Below, in pieces: positions 32,301 to 45,023 of a stretch of 64,000 nt of DNA. Every line of letters begins with the position of its first letter. Within the stretch, counting starts at the first letter, position 1. The stretch comes from Diphasiastrum complanatum (Eukaryota > Streptophyta > Lycopodiopsida > Lycopodiales > Lycopodiaceae). The stretch lies in the NCBI GenBank assembly GCA_029204225.1, contig CM055101.1, positions 45,320,180 through 45,384,179 on the forward strand, in the 5' to 3' direction. Position numbers and translations under genes: made by a program. The notes beneath the pieces are model-generated. The model did no database searches and had not been told where the DNA came from. It worked only from the letters and a program-made list of their open reading frames with translations.

Positions 32301-33949
32301 GCAGATGATTGAGGAATGGCATGGAAACAAATTCATACTTGGAATGAGACAATACCTAGGACCTATTCCAAGGGGCGTAAAAACCAAATTCATCACATTT
32401 GAAGCCATTGGAAGGAAGGTCGGCTACAAGAAGTCTCCTGATAGAAAGAAACCTGAAAAGGACAAACAAGAGGCACTCAATTACGCAGGGCCATCTTGAT
32501 AAGCTGTTGCGACATTGACGTTTTTGTTGAGAAACACAACAACAACAACCAATAAGTTCCTGGTTTTACGCATGTAAACACTAATCTATGCCTTTCCAAG
32601 AACCACACGTCAAAGTTGAAGCAGTTCGGTGGGACCTGCAACACCATAGAGGAGGATAATGTTAGCTGGTGCCATGCCCCGAGGTGTCGATGTAGTACCT
32701 CACCACTCAAAAGGTCTTCCAGTGGAGATGTTGAGAGCCGGGTCTGAGAGCATGAGAATTACTAGTGCTAGGCTCAGTCGTACATTTGTGTGAGCCCCAT
32801 GGTAACTCCCAGAAATGGAAAATCATGTGGGAGCTAGTAATTTGGGCCCTCTCAACTTGAGAAGTGTTTTTAATAAAGAGGCCTCCTATTATTATGTAAG
32901 AGGCGGAACCCAAACCTTTATAGAATAGGGTTCACTCACTTGTAAGAGGTGGAATCCAAATTGTAATAGAAATGGATTACTAACTCGTGGGTATACATAG
33001 AGGCCTTCTCCATGAGTTTCCAAGCATAGGATATGTACTGAAATGCTATTGCTTTGACAATTGAAGAAACTTTCACGTGCATTTCCTTCTACGCTCCATT
33101 TTCATGCATTTAGTTTGGGTACTTGTGTATGAATGTGGTGTTGTTGATTCTTCCTCCTTTTAGGATTGGTTTTGTGATTAATATCAGGTAGACGTGCAGG
33201 GCTTAGTGGCTAATCTTACCCATTCACATTTGATGTTGCTTTGTGCTTGGCTCCCTAAGGAGTTTTTATTACAAATATTGAGTGAGATTTGTAATAAACA
33301 CTTTGTAGGATTTGCAATTCTTAGTTAGATTCAGTTTTGTTGTTCTGGTGTTTTTAGTAGGATTAGATTCAATCTTATTCTCTGTTTCTTGCTTAGGTTA
33401 GATTAGTAATAATCTACATTCTGTAAGAAACCAAAGAAGATCTGGATCAAATTGTAGAGCGTAGGTATATGAGTCTTGATAGATCTCAGATTTAAGTTGA
33501 GCTTCCATTATTAGTCAAGGATCAAGATCAAGTCGTAGATCCAAAAACTAGACACAAAAAAGTTGATCTAGATTGGCAATTTGACAAACAACAAGCATTA
33601 ACAATCAAAAGCATTGATCAACATTTAAATCCGAGTTGGCACGTGTGTACTATACAGGATGTAGTACGGCCTAAAAGCATAGAATCAAGTACAAATTGAT
33701 TTGTTTTCATTTGGATCACAAAAACTGAATGTACAATGTGGAGTAGGTTGATCATTGTAATCAATCAATCATGGATGAAAACATGTTAGTGCCAATGTGA
33801 GCTGGTTCCATATTCGCTCAAGCGCCCATACATGTTGAGACGCCAGCTTATCAGAGACACATTTAGTATATGCTTTCAAGCATTGATTCTTTCCTTCTAG
33901 AGTGATTGTCAGTATAAGCTCATAGTTGTTACAGATCATAGTTAGCTTT
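32301..33949. other. Gene-free stretch with a small divergent tandem repeat
   Basis: A 66-residue plus frame at 32299-32499 (EWHGNKFILGMRQYLGPIPR, Lys-rich end) is not recognised and may be chance. Two diverged units of about 48 bp (TGTAAGAGG.GGAA.CCAAA...) stand at 32892-32987. Nothing else could be supported. Confidence 0.4.
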
Positions 33950-35110
33950 GTGAGCACGCGATTTTGTCCACTATTGATTTTTGCTCACCAACATCATCTG
34001 ACTTGTATTTATATACATTCAATCTGAATAAATTATTGTCTAGTTTTGCATTCAGATTTTGTCAGTGTTGCATGCTTTCCAATTTCTGTCTGACTCTCCA
34101 ATTGATTTGTTGACTGTCTTCTCTTTTACTTTCGCAATCAAACTTTGTTTAGTGTTCGCCAACTGTAGTAGTAGTGCATGCACCAAGGGAATCAGTCGAC
34201 CACTACCTTCATGCAGTAGTAGGATCACTCTGATCCAATTGTTCGACCCATCTGTCCACCGTGGACCTCCAAATTTTTTCGACATGGTATCAAAGCTATT
34301 GTTATAGCTTGATAAGCCTCCCATAGAACTTGGTTCTATCGTACGATAGAACAATCGTTTTCTTGTTTTGTAAATTGCATTATATTTTCACTCTTAAGTC
34401 ATTGATAGTTATTACTATCACTTAGACTAACTTCCACATGGATGCCCAAGGGAAAGCCAATCCCATCGCGGACAAGCTTGATGGATCCAATTACCATCTG
34501 TGAAAATTTAACTTTGGAAACTATGCTAATGGCTAAGGAGTTGTATGATGTTGTCATAAGCAAGACCCGAAGCCGACGATGCTACAATCTCCCGATGGAA
34601 GCTGAAGGATGGAAAGGCTTTTGTGCTGATCATCCTCAACTATCAGACACACAAATTAGCCATGTGTTTGAAGCTCAGACCTCCAAGGAAGTCTGGGACA
34701 TCTTGAGCACCCTGTATGAAGTGCGTGACGTAGCTTCCAAGCTACATCTCAGGAGAAAATTCTTCTCCCTCAAGATGACCAATGGTGATCCATTACATAA
34801 TTACATTAACTAGTTCAAGGACCTACTACAACAAATGGCTATTTTCGGATCTGTCATAGACGATCAAGACGCAGTAATGACACTGCTTTCAAGCTTGCCA
34901 ATATCGTATGATAACTGAGTGATGATGATCACCACACACCTAGAGTTGACTCTATCACAAATCATTATGATGCTGCTACATGAAGTGACAAGAAGGAATG
35001 AACCCTCCAGTACCTCTATTGTCAATTCTCACTCTTTGTACACCAACAAGAATTCGAACAAGCAGAAGAAGAGAGGCTCAAAGCCACAGAAGCGCTTACC
35101 ATGCGAGTAA
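33950..35110 (+). mobile_element. Copia-3 fossil, LTR end, primer site and gag part
   Basis: GACA directly before TGGTATCAAAGC (34285-34296) marks a 5' LTR end and a tRNA-Met type primer site. A gag-like start near 34438 reads MDAQGKANPIADKLDGSNYH, the typical LDGSNY opening of copia Gag. Further gag blocks (VWDILSTLYEVRDVASKLHL, LRRKFFSLKM) follow. No pol part and no second LTR are seen. It is broken, with many breaks, and old. The left border is a guess. Confidence 0.65.
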
Positions 35111-37554
35111 GGTCACATGTTTGGCATCCTTCTCCCATCCCACCCCTACTTGGTGGACTGGTTGTGATCTCTCTACTTCTTCATCTGGCATTAGATGCAC
35201 TACTGCCTAGTCCATCAATATAAGTTTTCAATCCTTCCTAGAGGGTTGGATGCGTCTTGAGTAAGGTGCCCAAGGGCATCCTAACATCACTTCTCAGCTG
35301 ATCGACTAGGATAGTGGTGTGGTCTTTTTCCTCTTCTTTGCTATGGAAAGGGACTTCAAAACTAGAATGCTCGTTTGCATTCTATCCGGGCTCACGGATG
35401 AACTGCAGTAACTTAGGATTCACTAGGGAGCGAGGGGAAGCGGTGGGCTGTTGATCGTTAGCGCCATCAAGCTGATGTTGATCATGCTCTCAGACTGCTT
35501 CTCTAGCCTGATCTAGGGCTTGGGCTTCTTTCACCCACTCCTTCATTCTCCTAAAGTTACCTTGCTCACCTGTGGGATTGGGGTACTCACCTACGTATGA
35601 AGAGCCTAAAGATCCACTAGCAAGACCAGTGGTAACAGACTTGGATGGCTCTTTTTCTTTTCTCTTCTGGGCTCTCATCTGGATGAATACTGGCATCGTA
35701 GATGCCTTGGGCTCTCCTACCACAGTCATCAAATGTAGAGGGGCAGAGGCTTTTCCTTTATTCTCCTATCTAATTCGGCATGTGAGATATGGGTGTCCAT
35801 ACTCGCAATCTCGGCATAGAGGCACAAAGTTATCTTGTGGCTTGTTAGGCCTAGCACTCGACAATTCTATGGTTCTCTCCACATCCTTAACATTTGATGG
35901 GAGCTCTAAATCCAGTGCCTCTAAACTGATTGGCATAGATAGGTACTAAGTATCCGTTATTTCCATCTATGAAATGCATTGGAATGGATTCCTGCGCTTC
36001 CTCCCCAGGGTAGTAGGATTCTTCGGTCACTTCGACCATATTCAGCTGTTGAGCAACTGGTTGCAAATTTTGTACTACTAAACCTTGGGTTCTAGGGAGA
36101 ATGGGAGGTAATGTCAGTCTAAGTGGTGATTGGGATAGAGCACCTTGGCGTTGTGCCAACGGAGCAAGATTGGGTGTAGGTCGGCGGGCTGCTTGGTTCC
36201 TGAGATTATAGTGACATATGGTTGTATCATGGTTGCTCATATTACAGATATGACAGTATCGAGCTGGTCGCTCTAATCTCTATCTCAACTACAGGCACTC
36301 GTTTTCTATGTGGTTGCCCTGGTAGTGTGGACATCAGGTGGATTCTCTCCTCAGATAGGCGGGGGTAGGGCCTGGTTGCATGCCTTTCAGCTTTTGGTCT
36401 ACAACCGCAGTAAGGTCAGACATGAGCTTTTTGCTCATTGCTTTGCGTGTGCAGCCTCTCCATGACAGATATGATGGTGTCAGCGCTATTGTAGTAGAGG
36501 CAGAGACGTCATTGTGCAATTTGTCCTAACGTTTGGCTCTTCGTTCCCTTTTGCGTTTTCGTTCCTCGTCGGAGTTAACGGAATCCAAACTAGTGCTCTC
36601 ACTATCGTCACTCTCTTGATGGCATCAACACAAGCTGCTTGAAAAGACGCGTATTTGTCCCTTCGTTTCATTTGCTATCTGATCCCCTTAGATAATCCTG
36701 CCACGAACCAGGTTAGGATACTATGGTCTGGGATGCTATCAGGGTCGCATCCACCATGTAGTCTTTTGATCTGCTCAATGTAATCTCGTAGGGACTCGTT
36801 CTTCTTATCCGTACGGATTCGGACCAATTGCAAGAATGGACCAGAAATAAAGCGAGTGGTTTTGAATCTTGTGATAAATTCAGCCTATAAAATATTCCAA
36901 TCATCACGTTCATTCTGCTCAAGATTGAAATACCAATCTTTGGCGGTATCGGTTAAGCACAGATTGAAATACCTTAACAGCTCTTGCGGGCTGTCGTCTC
37001 CATAGGCTCTACACGCTTGGATGTAGATCTGTAGAAATCGTCATGGATCTCCCTTGCCATCAAACCTCGAATGGTCGATCTTGGAAAAATTCCAGACTGC
37101 ATGAGGTACAAACGACCTAGGATTGTCCATTGGGGGTGGATCTACGTCAACTAGTTCAGGTAATATCTCGATTGGTATGTTGACAAACTCTTTGAGTTCA
37201 GGGAGATCCAGGGTGGATAATCTTCTTCCAGATCTTAGATGCATACAACGGAATGGGAATTAGGACTATTTTTAATATTTTCGTCTTTATGATACTTTTG
37301 TTCTTTTTCTAATTCTTTTTTCTGAGGTATATTTCGTGTAAGCACTTTCGATGTATAGGTGATCAAATGCTGGATCTGGTAAGGGATCTAACTGATGCAA
37401 TGGTGAATCTCAGATCGAGATCAAAACAAAAGTCGGACGGATGGATGTGAAGCGGTGTAATTGCGAATCCAAAAGGCAATCGAGGAAAATGACAATATAG
37501 AAAAATACAGATGGGTTCTGATTGTGAAAAAATCAAGAAAAATTCTAGAATCTC

Positions 37555-38080
37555 TTTGATGGCGAGTTATACTGGACGAGTAATAGCAGACGCGAGTAAT
37601 AGGATAAAACTTGTCAGGCTATTCACTTGCCAAAAATGATTATCAGAACAATCTGTCAAGATGGCGAGTAATGAGAAACTGATGGCGAGTAATGGCTCTG
37701 ATGGCGAGTAATAAAATTATAACTCACCAGTCTCTCAGATGATAGATCTTTGTGTTTTCAGGCCACTGTTTTGATGGCGAGTAAAGATAATGAATAAAAA
37801 TTGAAAAAGCTCTGACGATGAGTAATAGCCTAATAACTCGCTGATCACCAAAATTATAGCTCTGAGGCTGCTATTTACCTTACTCTGATGATGAGTAATT
37901 TTGGCTAAAAAAAAAGTGTCAACAAGCTCTCTGGTGAGTAGTAGGTGACAGGGCAAGTAATGTCTCTAATGGCGAGTTATAATTTATAACAGAACAGTGT
38001 CTGGAGCCTGCCTAGCACTCTAGAGAAGTGGCAAGAAAAAATAGTAAAGAAAAAACAAAGAAAAATATGTTGGTGAGTAA
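37555..38080 (-). repeat. GATGGCGAGTAATG motif array in the Gypsy-A leader
   Basis: About a dozen degenerate copies of GATGGCGAGTAATG (given on the plus strand) are spaced irregularly through the leader. The matching leader of Gypsy-B carries TTTGACTCGCCATC in the other orientation. Confidence 0.75.
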
Positions 38081-38179
38081 TAAACCTATGAAAATGCAAG
38101 AAAAATTCAAGCAACAGGTAAACAAAAATCCATCTAACAGTAGGTTAGTACCGTCTCTCCAGCAACGACGCCAAAAAAA

Positions 38180-38610
38180 TGTTGGACTCTTTTTGTGCCT
38201 CCTTAATTGTAGTGATCAAGAGGACAAGGTTAGGGTTTGGATCTCCAACCGGGTGAGGTGTCGTGTAGAATGGGCTTCGATCCAATGGGGAGGGGGTTAA
38301 GCTACAGATTTAAATGGGAACTAAGCCTACCAAGGGTGTCAATCTTGGCATATGATCCAATGGTGGAATGGCTCAGTTTGGGAATAGGGTGCTTGACAAT
38401 CTCCTTGACTCTTTTTAGGGTTTTGACATGTGAAGATCCTCTTCTTGGATCTTGGCTTTTCTTGGGCTGTTTAGGCTCTTTGAGCTCTAAACCTTCTCCT
38501 CTTGAGACTTAGCTTCTCAAGGGAAGGGAACAATGGAAGTCAAACTAACTAATAGATCACAGTGATCTCTCATGAAGGTTTCTAACTCCTATTTTACTAT
38601 TGTGTGTTTT
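38180..38610 (-). repeat. LTR portion of Gypsy-A
   Basis: The reverse complement aligns along its length with 40706-41114. The shared block includes CCAAGATTGACACCCTTGG and CTCACCCGGTTGGAGATCC. The upper border is not certain. Confidence 0.75.
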
Positions 38611-38767
38611 TGGGGATTAGGAGGATGAAAGCTTGTGCTAATGATCTTCTTTATTGTGATAACATGATTAGGAAACACATACAAGCATTCGTCATTCCAC
38701 AACCAAACAAACAACGGCAAAAGAGAAGGACTTCACATAAAAGAAAAGGTAGGAGGATGAGGCTTTG

Positions 38768-38769
<2 letters not shown>

Positions 38770-38836
<67 letters not shown>
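38770..38836. repeat. (CT)n microsatellite
   Basis: About 33 uninterrupted CT units. Confidence 0.98.
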
Positions 38837-38838
<2 letters not shown>

Positions 38839-38839
38839 T

Positions 38840-39308
38840 CTTGCAAATGAAAAGTGAATACAAAATGGTGTCACATCCCTACTTATAGACAAAGTTAGGG
38901 TTAGGGTTTTTGCTTTACCCAGAAACCATGTGCCATGATAACTTGACTATCATAAAAGTTTAAAAACCAAAAAGCATTTTAGAACTACTTGGGTTCTTTC
39001 ACATTTTGGCCCATCGGTATTTTAGAACTATTTCTACTTCTCGCGCCTTTGGCTTACGAGTATAGTGCACTATTTAAGGGTATCTAACATTATATTACTG
39101 ATAGATCTAATTCTTATGCTGACTCGGCCATGTTTTTATTCCCATTGTCGTAGAATCTATTGGGGAGATGTTGGGCTTTGTTTTTGCTCGTCGGCTGGTC
39201 TGCAATCTCATTGACCTTCTGATATTGGCTTTCTCGGTGAATCAATTCTAGAACTGCTTTTGGTTGATCGTCAACGTTCCTTGGCGTAGTTCAGCAGCAT
39301 GATAACAC
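38840..39308. other. No gene seen
   Basis: Possibly the rest of the Gypsy-A LTR or its flank. No motif could be supported. Confidence 0.35.
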
Positions 39309-40704
39309 TGTTAGAAGAATCTTTATCAGAATCATTCACTAGAAAAATCTTTATCAAAATCTTCTAACATCGATTGTAAATGAGTCTTCAAGATAAGTAC
39401 AGAGCTGATGGGAGTATTGACTGAAGGAAGGCCTGACTAGTAGCCAAAGGACTTTGTTAGATCCCAAACATCGACTACAATGAGACCTTTAGTCCAGTAT
39501 TCAACCATTCATTGATCCGAGTCCTCTTATGTTTTGCTGTTGCGGCCGATCTCAAAGTACATCAACTCGATATACAGACAACTTATCTGAATAGAGTTCT
39601 AGAAGAAGACATTTATATGATCCATTCCAAAGGATACATTTTTTAAGGTATGAAGAATCATGTCTATAAACTCCATAAGGCACTTTATGGCTTGAAACAA
39701 TCAACAAGAGCTTGGTTTCAGAGAATCAACACATTCCTCATCCAACATGGTTTCAAACCAAGCACTACCAATTCTAATGTTTATTTCAAGTCAGTGCAGC
39801 ATTCCTTTATTATCATCACCTTGTGTGTCGATGATACATTGCTTTTCAACAACAGTACCGATCAGGTGAAAGATGTTGTCTTCTGAATTTGACATGACCG
39901 ATCTGGGTGAGGCTCACTATTGTCTTGAAATTCAAATCCATCAAGACAGAGAGAGACGGTTGATCTACATTACTCAACGAAAGTATCTTTATAATACTCT
40001 TATAAGATATAATCTGATTAATTACAAAGAAGCTCACTCGCCAATGGATTCAGCCCTGCGACTATCGAAGGACCAATGTCCTCAGACAAAGCAGGAAAAA
40101 GAGCAAATGAGAAAGTATCAGTATTAAGCTTTCTCACGTATGTAATGGTCTATACAATCATACATTGGAAGGCTCTTATCAGAGTCATGAGATACATGCG
40201 AGCTATGACAGACCCATGCATCTACTATGGAGAAGTAAAAAATGACAATATTCATCAACTAAGTAGATATTCAGATGCAAATTGGGGAGGAGATGTAGAT
40301 ACTTGTAAATCCACATCTGGATTTACATTATTCTTCAACGGTGGTCCTATCTACAGTCATAAGCAAACCTCTATCGCTCTCTCATCCACAAAAACAAAGT
40401 GCATTGCTGCTTCTCAAGCATTCAAAGAGACAATTTGGTTGAGAAATTTACTGTTAGAGATTAATCCTAAGATTATGTTTTGTGATAATCAGAGTGCCAT
40501 TGCCTTACCGGCCAACCCAAGATTTCACTCTAGGAGTAAGCACATTGAGATTCAATATCACTATGTAGGAGTATTCTCGACAGAGAGGTAAGCTTAATGT
40601 ACTGTCAGACGCAAAACATGATTGCAAATGTATTTACCAAGGCTTGGAGCATTGATGCACACAACAAATTTTGTTAGAAGATTTCGATGAAAATTCTTCT
40701 AACG
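39309..40704 (+). mobile_element. Copia-4 fossil, reverse transcriptase and RNase H part
   Basis: Plus-strand blocks include [79 protein letters not shown] and HSRSKHIEIQYHYV. They are copia reverse transcriptase followed by RNase H. Both ends carry a small hairpin (39309-39369 and 40672-40704) whose arms are TGTTAGAAGA and TCTTCTAAC. It is broken, with several breaks, and old. Gag, protease and integrase are not seen. Confidence 0.75.
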
Positions 40705-40705
40705 G

Positions 40706-42050
40706 ATTCCTAGTAAAATAGGTGCTAGAAATCCCTTTGGAAGTGATCATTAAGATCCATTAGGTAGGATTTGTTTTCATTGCTCTCCTCCCATGAGAAG
40801 ATAAGCCTCAAGAGAAGAAGATCTAGATTCCAAGAGGCATAGATAACCTGAAAAGCCAAAATCCAAGAAGAGGATCCAAGGAAAACCAATAGGAAAAGAA
40901 AGAAGCCTCACCCCCTCATCTAGGACATTTCACTTCTAGATCCGATGCCAAGATTGACACCCTTGGTAGGCTTAGATTCCCATCTAGATCCGTATCTTAA
41001 CCCCCTCCCCATTGGATCGAAGCCCGTACTACACCACAACTCACCCGGTTGGAGATCCAAACCTTGTCCTTGCCCTCTTGATTGCGATGATTGAGGCATG
41101 GAAAGAGCCCAACATTTTTTTGGCACTGTTGTCGAGGAGACGGTGCTAAGCTACACTCTAGATGGGTTTTTTGTTTGCATTTAGCTTATTTGCATTTTGA
41201 CAGGTTTCTGACTTGCCTACAAACTTTTTTTCATTTTTTTCTTACCTTCCTGACTCGCCACTTTTCTAGTGAGCTGAGCAGACATCAATCTCTGTTCTGT
41301 GATCTCGACGAGTCAAACCTCTGACTCGCGTCCTGACTCGCCAACAGAAGCCTAACTTGCCAACCTAATTTTCTCCATTTTCACTTGTCCATTTGACTCG
41401 CCATCATCATAGAGTGAACAGCAGCCTCATAGCCATCATTTTGAAAGTCGACGAGTCAAATTGTCTGACTCATCATTCGACTCACCATTTCAAATTTCTC
41501 GTCTATTTTGATTTTACTGTCTTTTTCTTTGACTCGCCTTCTGACTCGCCAACATAGATCTCTCCCTGATCACTCAACATTTTGACTCGCCATCGATATA
41601 GTAGCTAGTACAATACCTGATCTACCATGTATATGTCCGATGAGTCAAAATTTGTCTGTTGTCTGACTCGCCCATTTGCTGATTCGCCACCTGCTCCATT
41701 TGATTCGCCACTTTTCCAGATAGCTCTAAGAATCATTTGTAGCAAATAGGTAGCTCAATGAGTCAAAAAGTTATGACTTGTCTGTCTGACTTGCATTTGA
41801 CTAGCAGTGCCTGACTCGCAAACAGTGAAAACAATTTTTTTTTTTGGACATTTGACAATCAGAACCCATCTGCATTTATTTTTATTTTTATTTATTTTTA
41901 TTGCTTTTGTATTTACGCCACTTCACATCCATCTACCTTTCGTTTTGATCCCAATTTGATTCTGATCCTAGATCGTTTTCATTTCGGTTTGATCTGCATC
42001 CAAATTCATTATCTGATCGACAAAACTTAGAAAAGACCTACAAAAATATC
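40706..42050 (+). mobile_element. Gypsy-B fossil, LTR, primer site and leader
   Basis: The LTR portion 40706-41114 ends CCCAACA and is followed by a primer-site-like TGGCACTGTTGTCGAGGAGA (41121-41140). A leader to about 42050 holds many GACTCGCC words. It is the inverted counterpart of Gypsy-A. No gag is recognised. It is a broken remnant. Confidence 0.72.
41210..41825 (+). repeat. TGACTCGCCATC motif array in the Gypsy-B leader
   Basis: More than fifteen copies of GACTCGCC or its complement GGCGAGTC/GACGAGTCAAA recur through the leader. Confidence 0.75.
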
Positions 42051-42059
42051 TGAGGAATA

Positions 42060-45023
42060 AGAAAATGAAAAATACCAAAAACAACTGAAAAAGAAAAGGC
42101 CAAAAATAGCTTGACCGTTGTAGAACACCTGATCAAACAAATCTCGATTCTACTAACAACGTGTGCAGTTTACTTGACAAAGGATGAAAAAGAAACGAAC
42201 GTGAACTCAAAACATTTCTATTCGTGATCAACCTCGAAGGATTCGTGAAATTTTTTTTATAGAAGCTCGTGGTTTCTTGTTGAAGCTCAAAAGATTCGCG
42301 AACAATATCTTGTCGCAAAATATTTTATTTCTTGTTCAAAGCTCACCAGTCGAAAACTGTCACAAATAATTCTGAATTCTTCTTCAAGCTCAAGGACTGT
42401 CATCTGTCATGAACACGAAGCTGTAACAAAGAGATAGACTGTCGCAAAATATTTGCGAACAAAAATTATTCGACCCTGGTATCAGAGCGTCTATTTGAAT
42501 ATCAACTGTTGTAAATGGTTAATTCTACTATTACAGAATTAAAAGGCCAAAGGACCTGTAATTAAAAGGCCAAAAGAGCAGTCTTGTAGCAATATAAATA
42601 CATGTGCACTACTCTTTGTAAAACACCAAAAAAACTCACACTGAAGAGACTCTAAGACTCATTCAATTAGAGACACAACAACGAGATAAGACAACAAGAG
42701 ACGTATACTGATTCAGATTCAGAATTATAAATTTGTTTTTGATCAATAATTTCTATTTGTCTAAAATGGTCTTAAGTTGTCTCTTAATTCTGCATATTAT
42801 TTTCGCACGCTAATTCAATCAAGGTAAATACTTTTCTATTAGTACGTAGATCAGAAAAAAAAAACCCGATTGAAGACACTGATATCAGTTTGATTTATTC
42901 AAACTTTCATCATGTTCTCTGTTGAAGAATTATTACTATTTTTCCTATAGTGGTATCAGAACAAGTCAGAGTCGATACAGTGGTATGTTCGTACCCCTCT
43001 CAGCATTCTTCATACATACATCAACAAGCTGCATCTGGAGTTATTCAGAAAATAGAAGATGTCGTCGATCAATAATATTCAGGCTAAGATCACTACGATC
43101 TTGGATCCAAAAGGTTCAAACTATTTGATTTGAAAATTAAAGACTTCACTCATATTGAAGGGCGAAGGTCTATGACAATGGGTAGAACCAATAAAGGAGA
43201 AGCCAATAGCTACTCATGGCAAAGAACTTCGAGAATGGAGTTTAAGAAATGACAAAGCTATAGCAATTATTGCGTCTTCAGTGCATGACAATATAATGCT
43301 AGATCTTACATTAATTTCGAATGCAAAAGATTTATGGGAAGAATTGCAAACCAAGAATGAGACTCGATCTCATAATCAAATCATGTTCTTGGAAGACCAA
43401 TTAACTTACATACAATGGGACGACAAAGAACTGAATACATTCGATTTGTTTATTTCTTTGAAGAATTCTGGTGTGAAAAATACAATTTCAAAGGAAAAAT
43501 AGCTTAGTTATTTTCTTTGAGCCCTACCTAGGTCATTCCACACAACTTGAACCTTATTGGCAAAAGATGCGACAATGACACTTCAAAAGGAAATAGATGG
43601 AGTTAAAGAGAAAGTAGAAGCTCATGAACGCTATGACAACAATGGTGATTCCGAAAATGCTCTATTTACTCAAAAGAATAAATCTTCTAAGAAGTCTAAG
43701 TTTAAGAGAGAGTCGTCTAAAAAGAATGAGTCTAAGAAAATGATCAACAATCTGGAAACCAACAGAAAAATTTTGGTGATAAGAAGATTAGCAACAGATG
43801 CAAAAGATCAGGTCACACAAAAGATAAGTGTTGGTTAAATCCAAAAATTGAATGCATTCATTGTCATAAATGGGGTCATGCAGCAGTAGACTGTTATCAG
43901 AATCCCAAAAACAAAAAGGAGCAGAATCAAAGCGAACTTTCAGATTCAAACTATGTCGAAGAAAAAGACTATTTTCTTGCACGTAGAATTGGAAGAAGAT
44001 TTATTCATGGACCAACCACATGGTTTTGTAAGCCAAGAATATCCAGAATACGGATGTCTTCTCTACTGCACACTACTAAGAGTGATCTGTCAAAGGAATT
44101 TGACATGACTGACTTAGGAGCTTTCTTTGCTAGGAATTCACATTACTAGAGATAGACTTCAGAAGAAGATCTATCTTAGCCAGTATGCATATCTAAAAGG
44201 CATTTTAGAAAAGTTTCACATGTTGGATTGCAAACCAATTGATACTCCAATGGATCCAAATATAGTATTGACTAAACCTTCTTGTGCTGAGACTAATAGT
44301 GAAGTACTCGACTTAGCGAAGTACCCTTATCACTCACTAATCGGATCTCTAATGTATGCAATGCTGTGTACTAGACCAAATTTAGCATACATTGTTAGCA
44401 CATTAAGTCAATTCATGTCTAAACCTAGGATCTCTCATTGGAAAGCATTAAAGAGAGTGATGAGATATATTCAGGGAAGTTTAGACCACATTTTATGTTA
44501 TGATGGAAATGTTATCGACCCACTCATCCTGTGAGGCTACTTTGACTCAGATTGGGGAGGAACAGTCTCTATTAGAAATCTACCTCCGGGTTCTGTTTCT
44601 ATCTGGCAGGGGGACCAATTTTGTGAAACTCAAGGAAGTAGAAATCAGTTGTGCTTTCTTCGACAGAGGCAGAGTACATCGCAGCATGTCAAGCTTCAAA
44701 AGAAGCTGTATGGATCAGGTTATTACTTTACGACCTACATCACACTCAGTTTAATGCTACCACCATTCTGTGTGACAACTTGAGCTGTATTTCACTGGCA
44801 CTGAATGCTAGATTTCAAGGCAAATCCAAGCACATAGAAATCCAGTATCATTTCATTCGGGAGAAAGTTTTCTCAAGGCAAGTGATCCTTCAATACTGCT
44901 CCACAACAGAAATGGTCGTAGACATCTTCACCAAAGCGCTTCCCAGGATCAAGCACTAGAAATTTTTCAACAAGCTGAACCTGACGAAGATACCAAGGCA
45001 CCAACCGTGACCTTAAGGGGGAC
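42060..45023 (+). mobile_element. Copia-5 fossil, composite
   Basis: Two primer-site-like sequences, TGGTATCAGAGC (42477) and TGGTATCAGAAC (42951), suggest remains of two copia leaders. Gag-like blocks follow: ITTILDPKGSNYLI near 43090 and KDLWEELQTKNETRSHNQIM near 43328. A two-knuckle zinc region near 43800-43900 includes CIHCHKWGHAAVDC. Pol blocks are [69 protein letters not shown] and KSKHIEIQYHFIREKV. A polypurine tract AAGGGGGAC ends at 45023. It is broken, with many breaks. Integrase is not recognised. Confidence 0.75.

Larger units (their letters stand above)
35230..38610 (-). mobile_element. Gypsy-A fossil, LTR, primer site, leader and gag (Tat/Athila-like)
   Basis: Read on the minus strand, an LTR ending CCAACA (38180) is followed by a primer site TGGCGTCGTTGCTGGAGAGA (38154-38173), the type used by Tat/Athila gypsy elements. 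A leader of about 900 bp holds a motif array. Gag starts near 37244 (MHLRSGRRLSTLDLPELKEF) with the block FVPHAVWNFSKIDHSRFDGK. Two CCHC knuckle-like motifs lie further on: CHICNMSNHDTTICHY near 36240 and CRDCEYGHPYLTC near 35800. No pol domain is recognised. It is broken, with several breaks, and old. Confidence 0.78.

Noticed and set aside
32299-32499. 66-residue plus frame with EWHGNKFILGMRQYLGPIPR
   Set aside because: No recognised family, no splice support and no repeat in copy B of the neighbouring element.
38651-38892. Frames rich in Arg-Glu or Leu-Ser repeats
   Set aside because: They are translations of the (CT)n tract.
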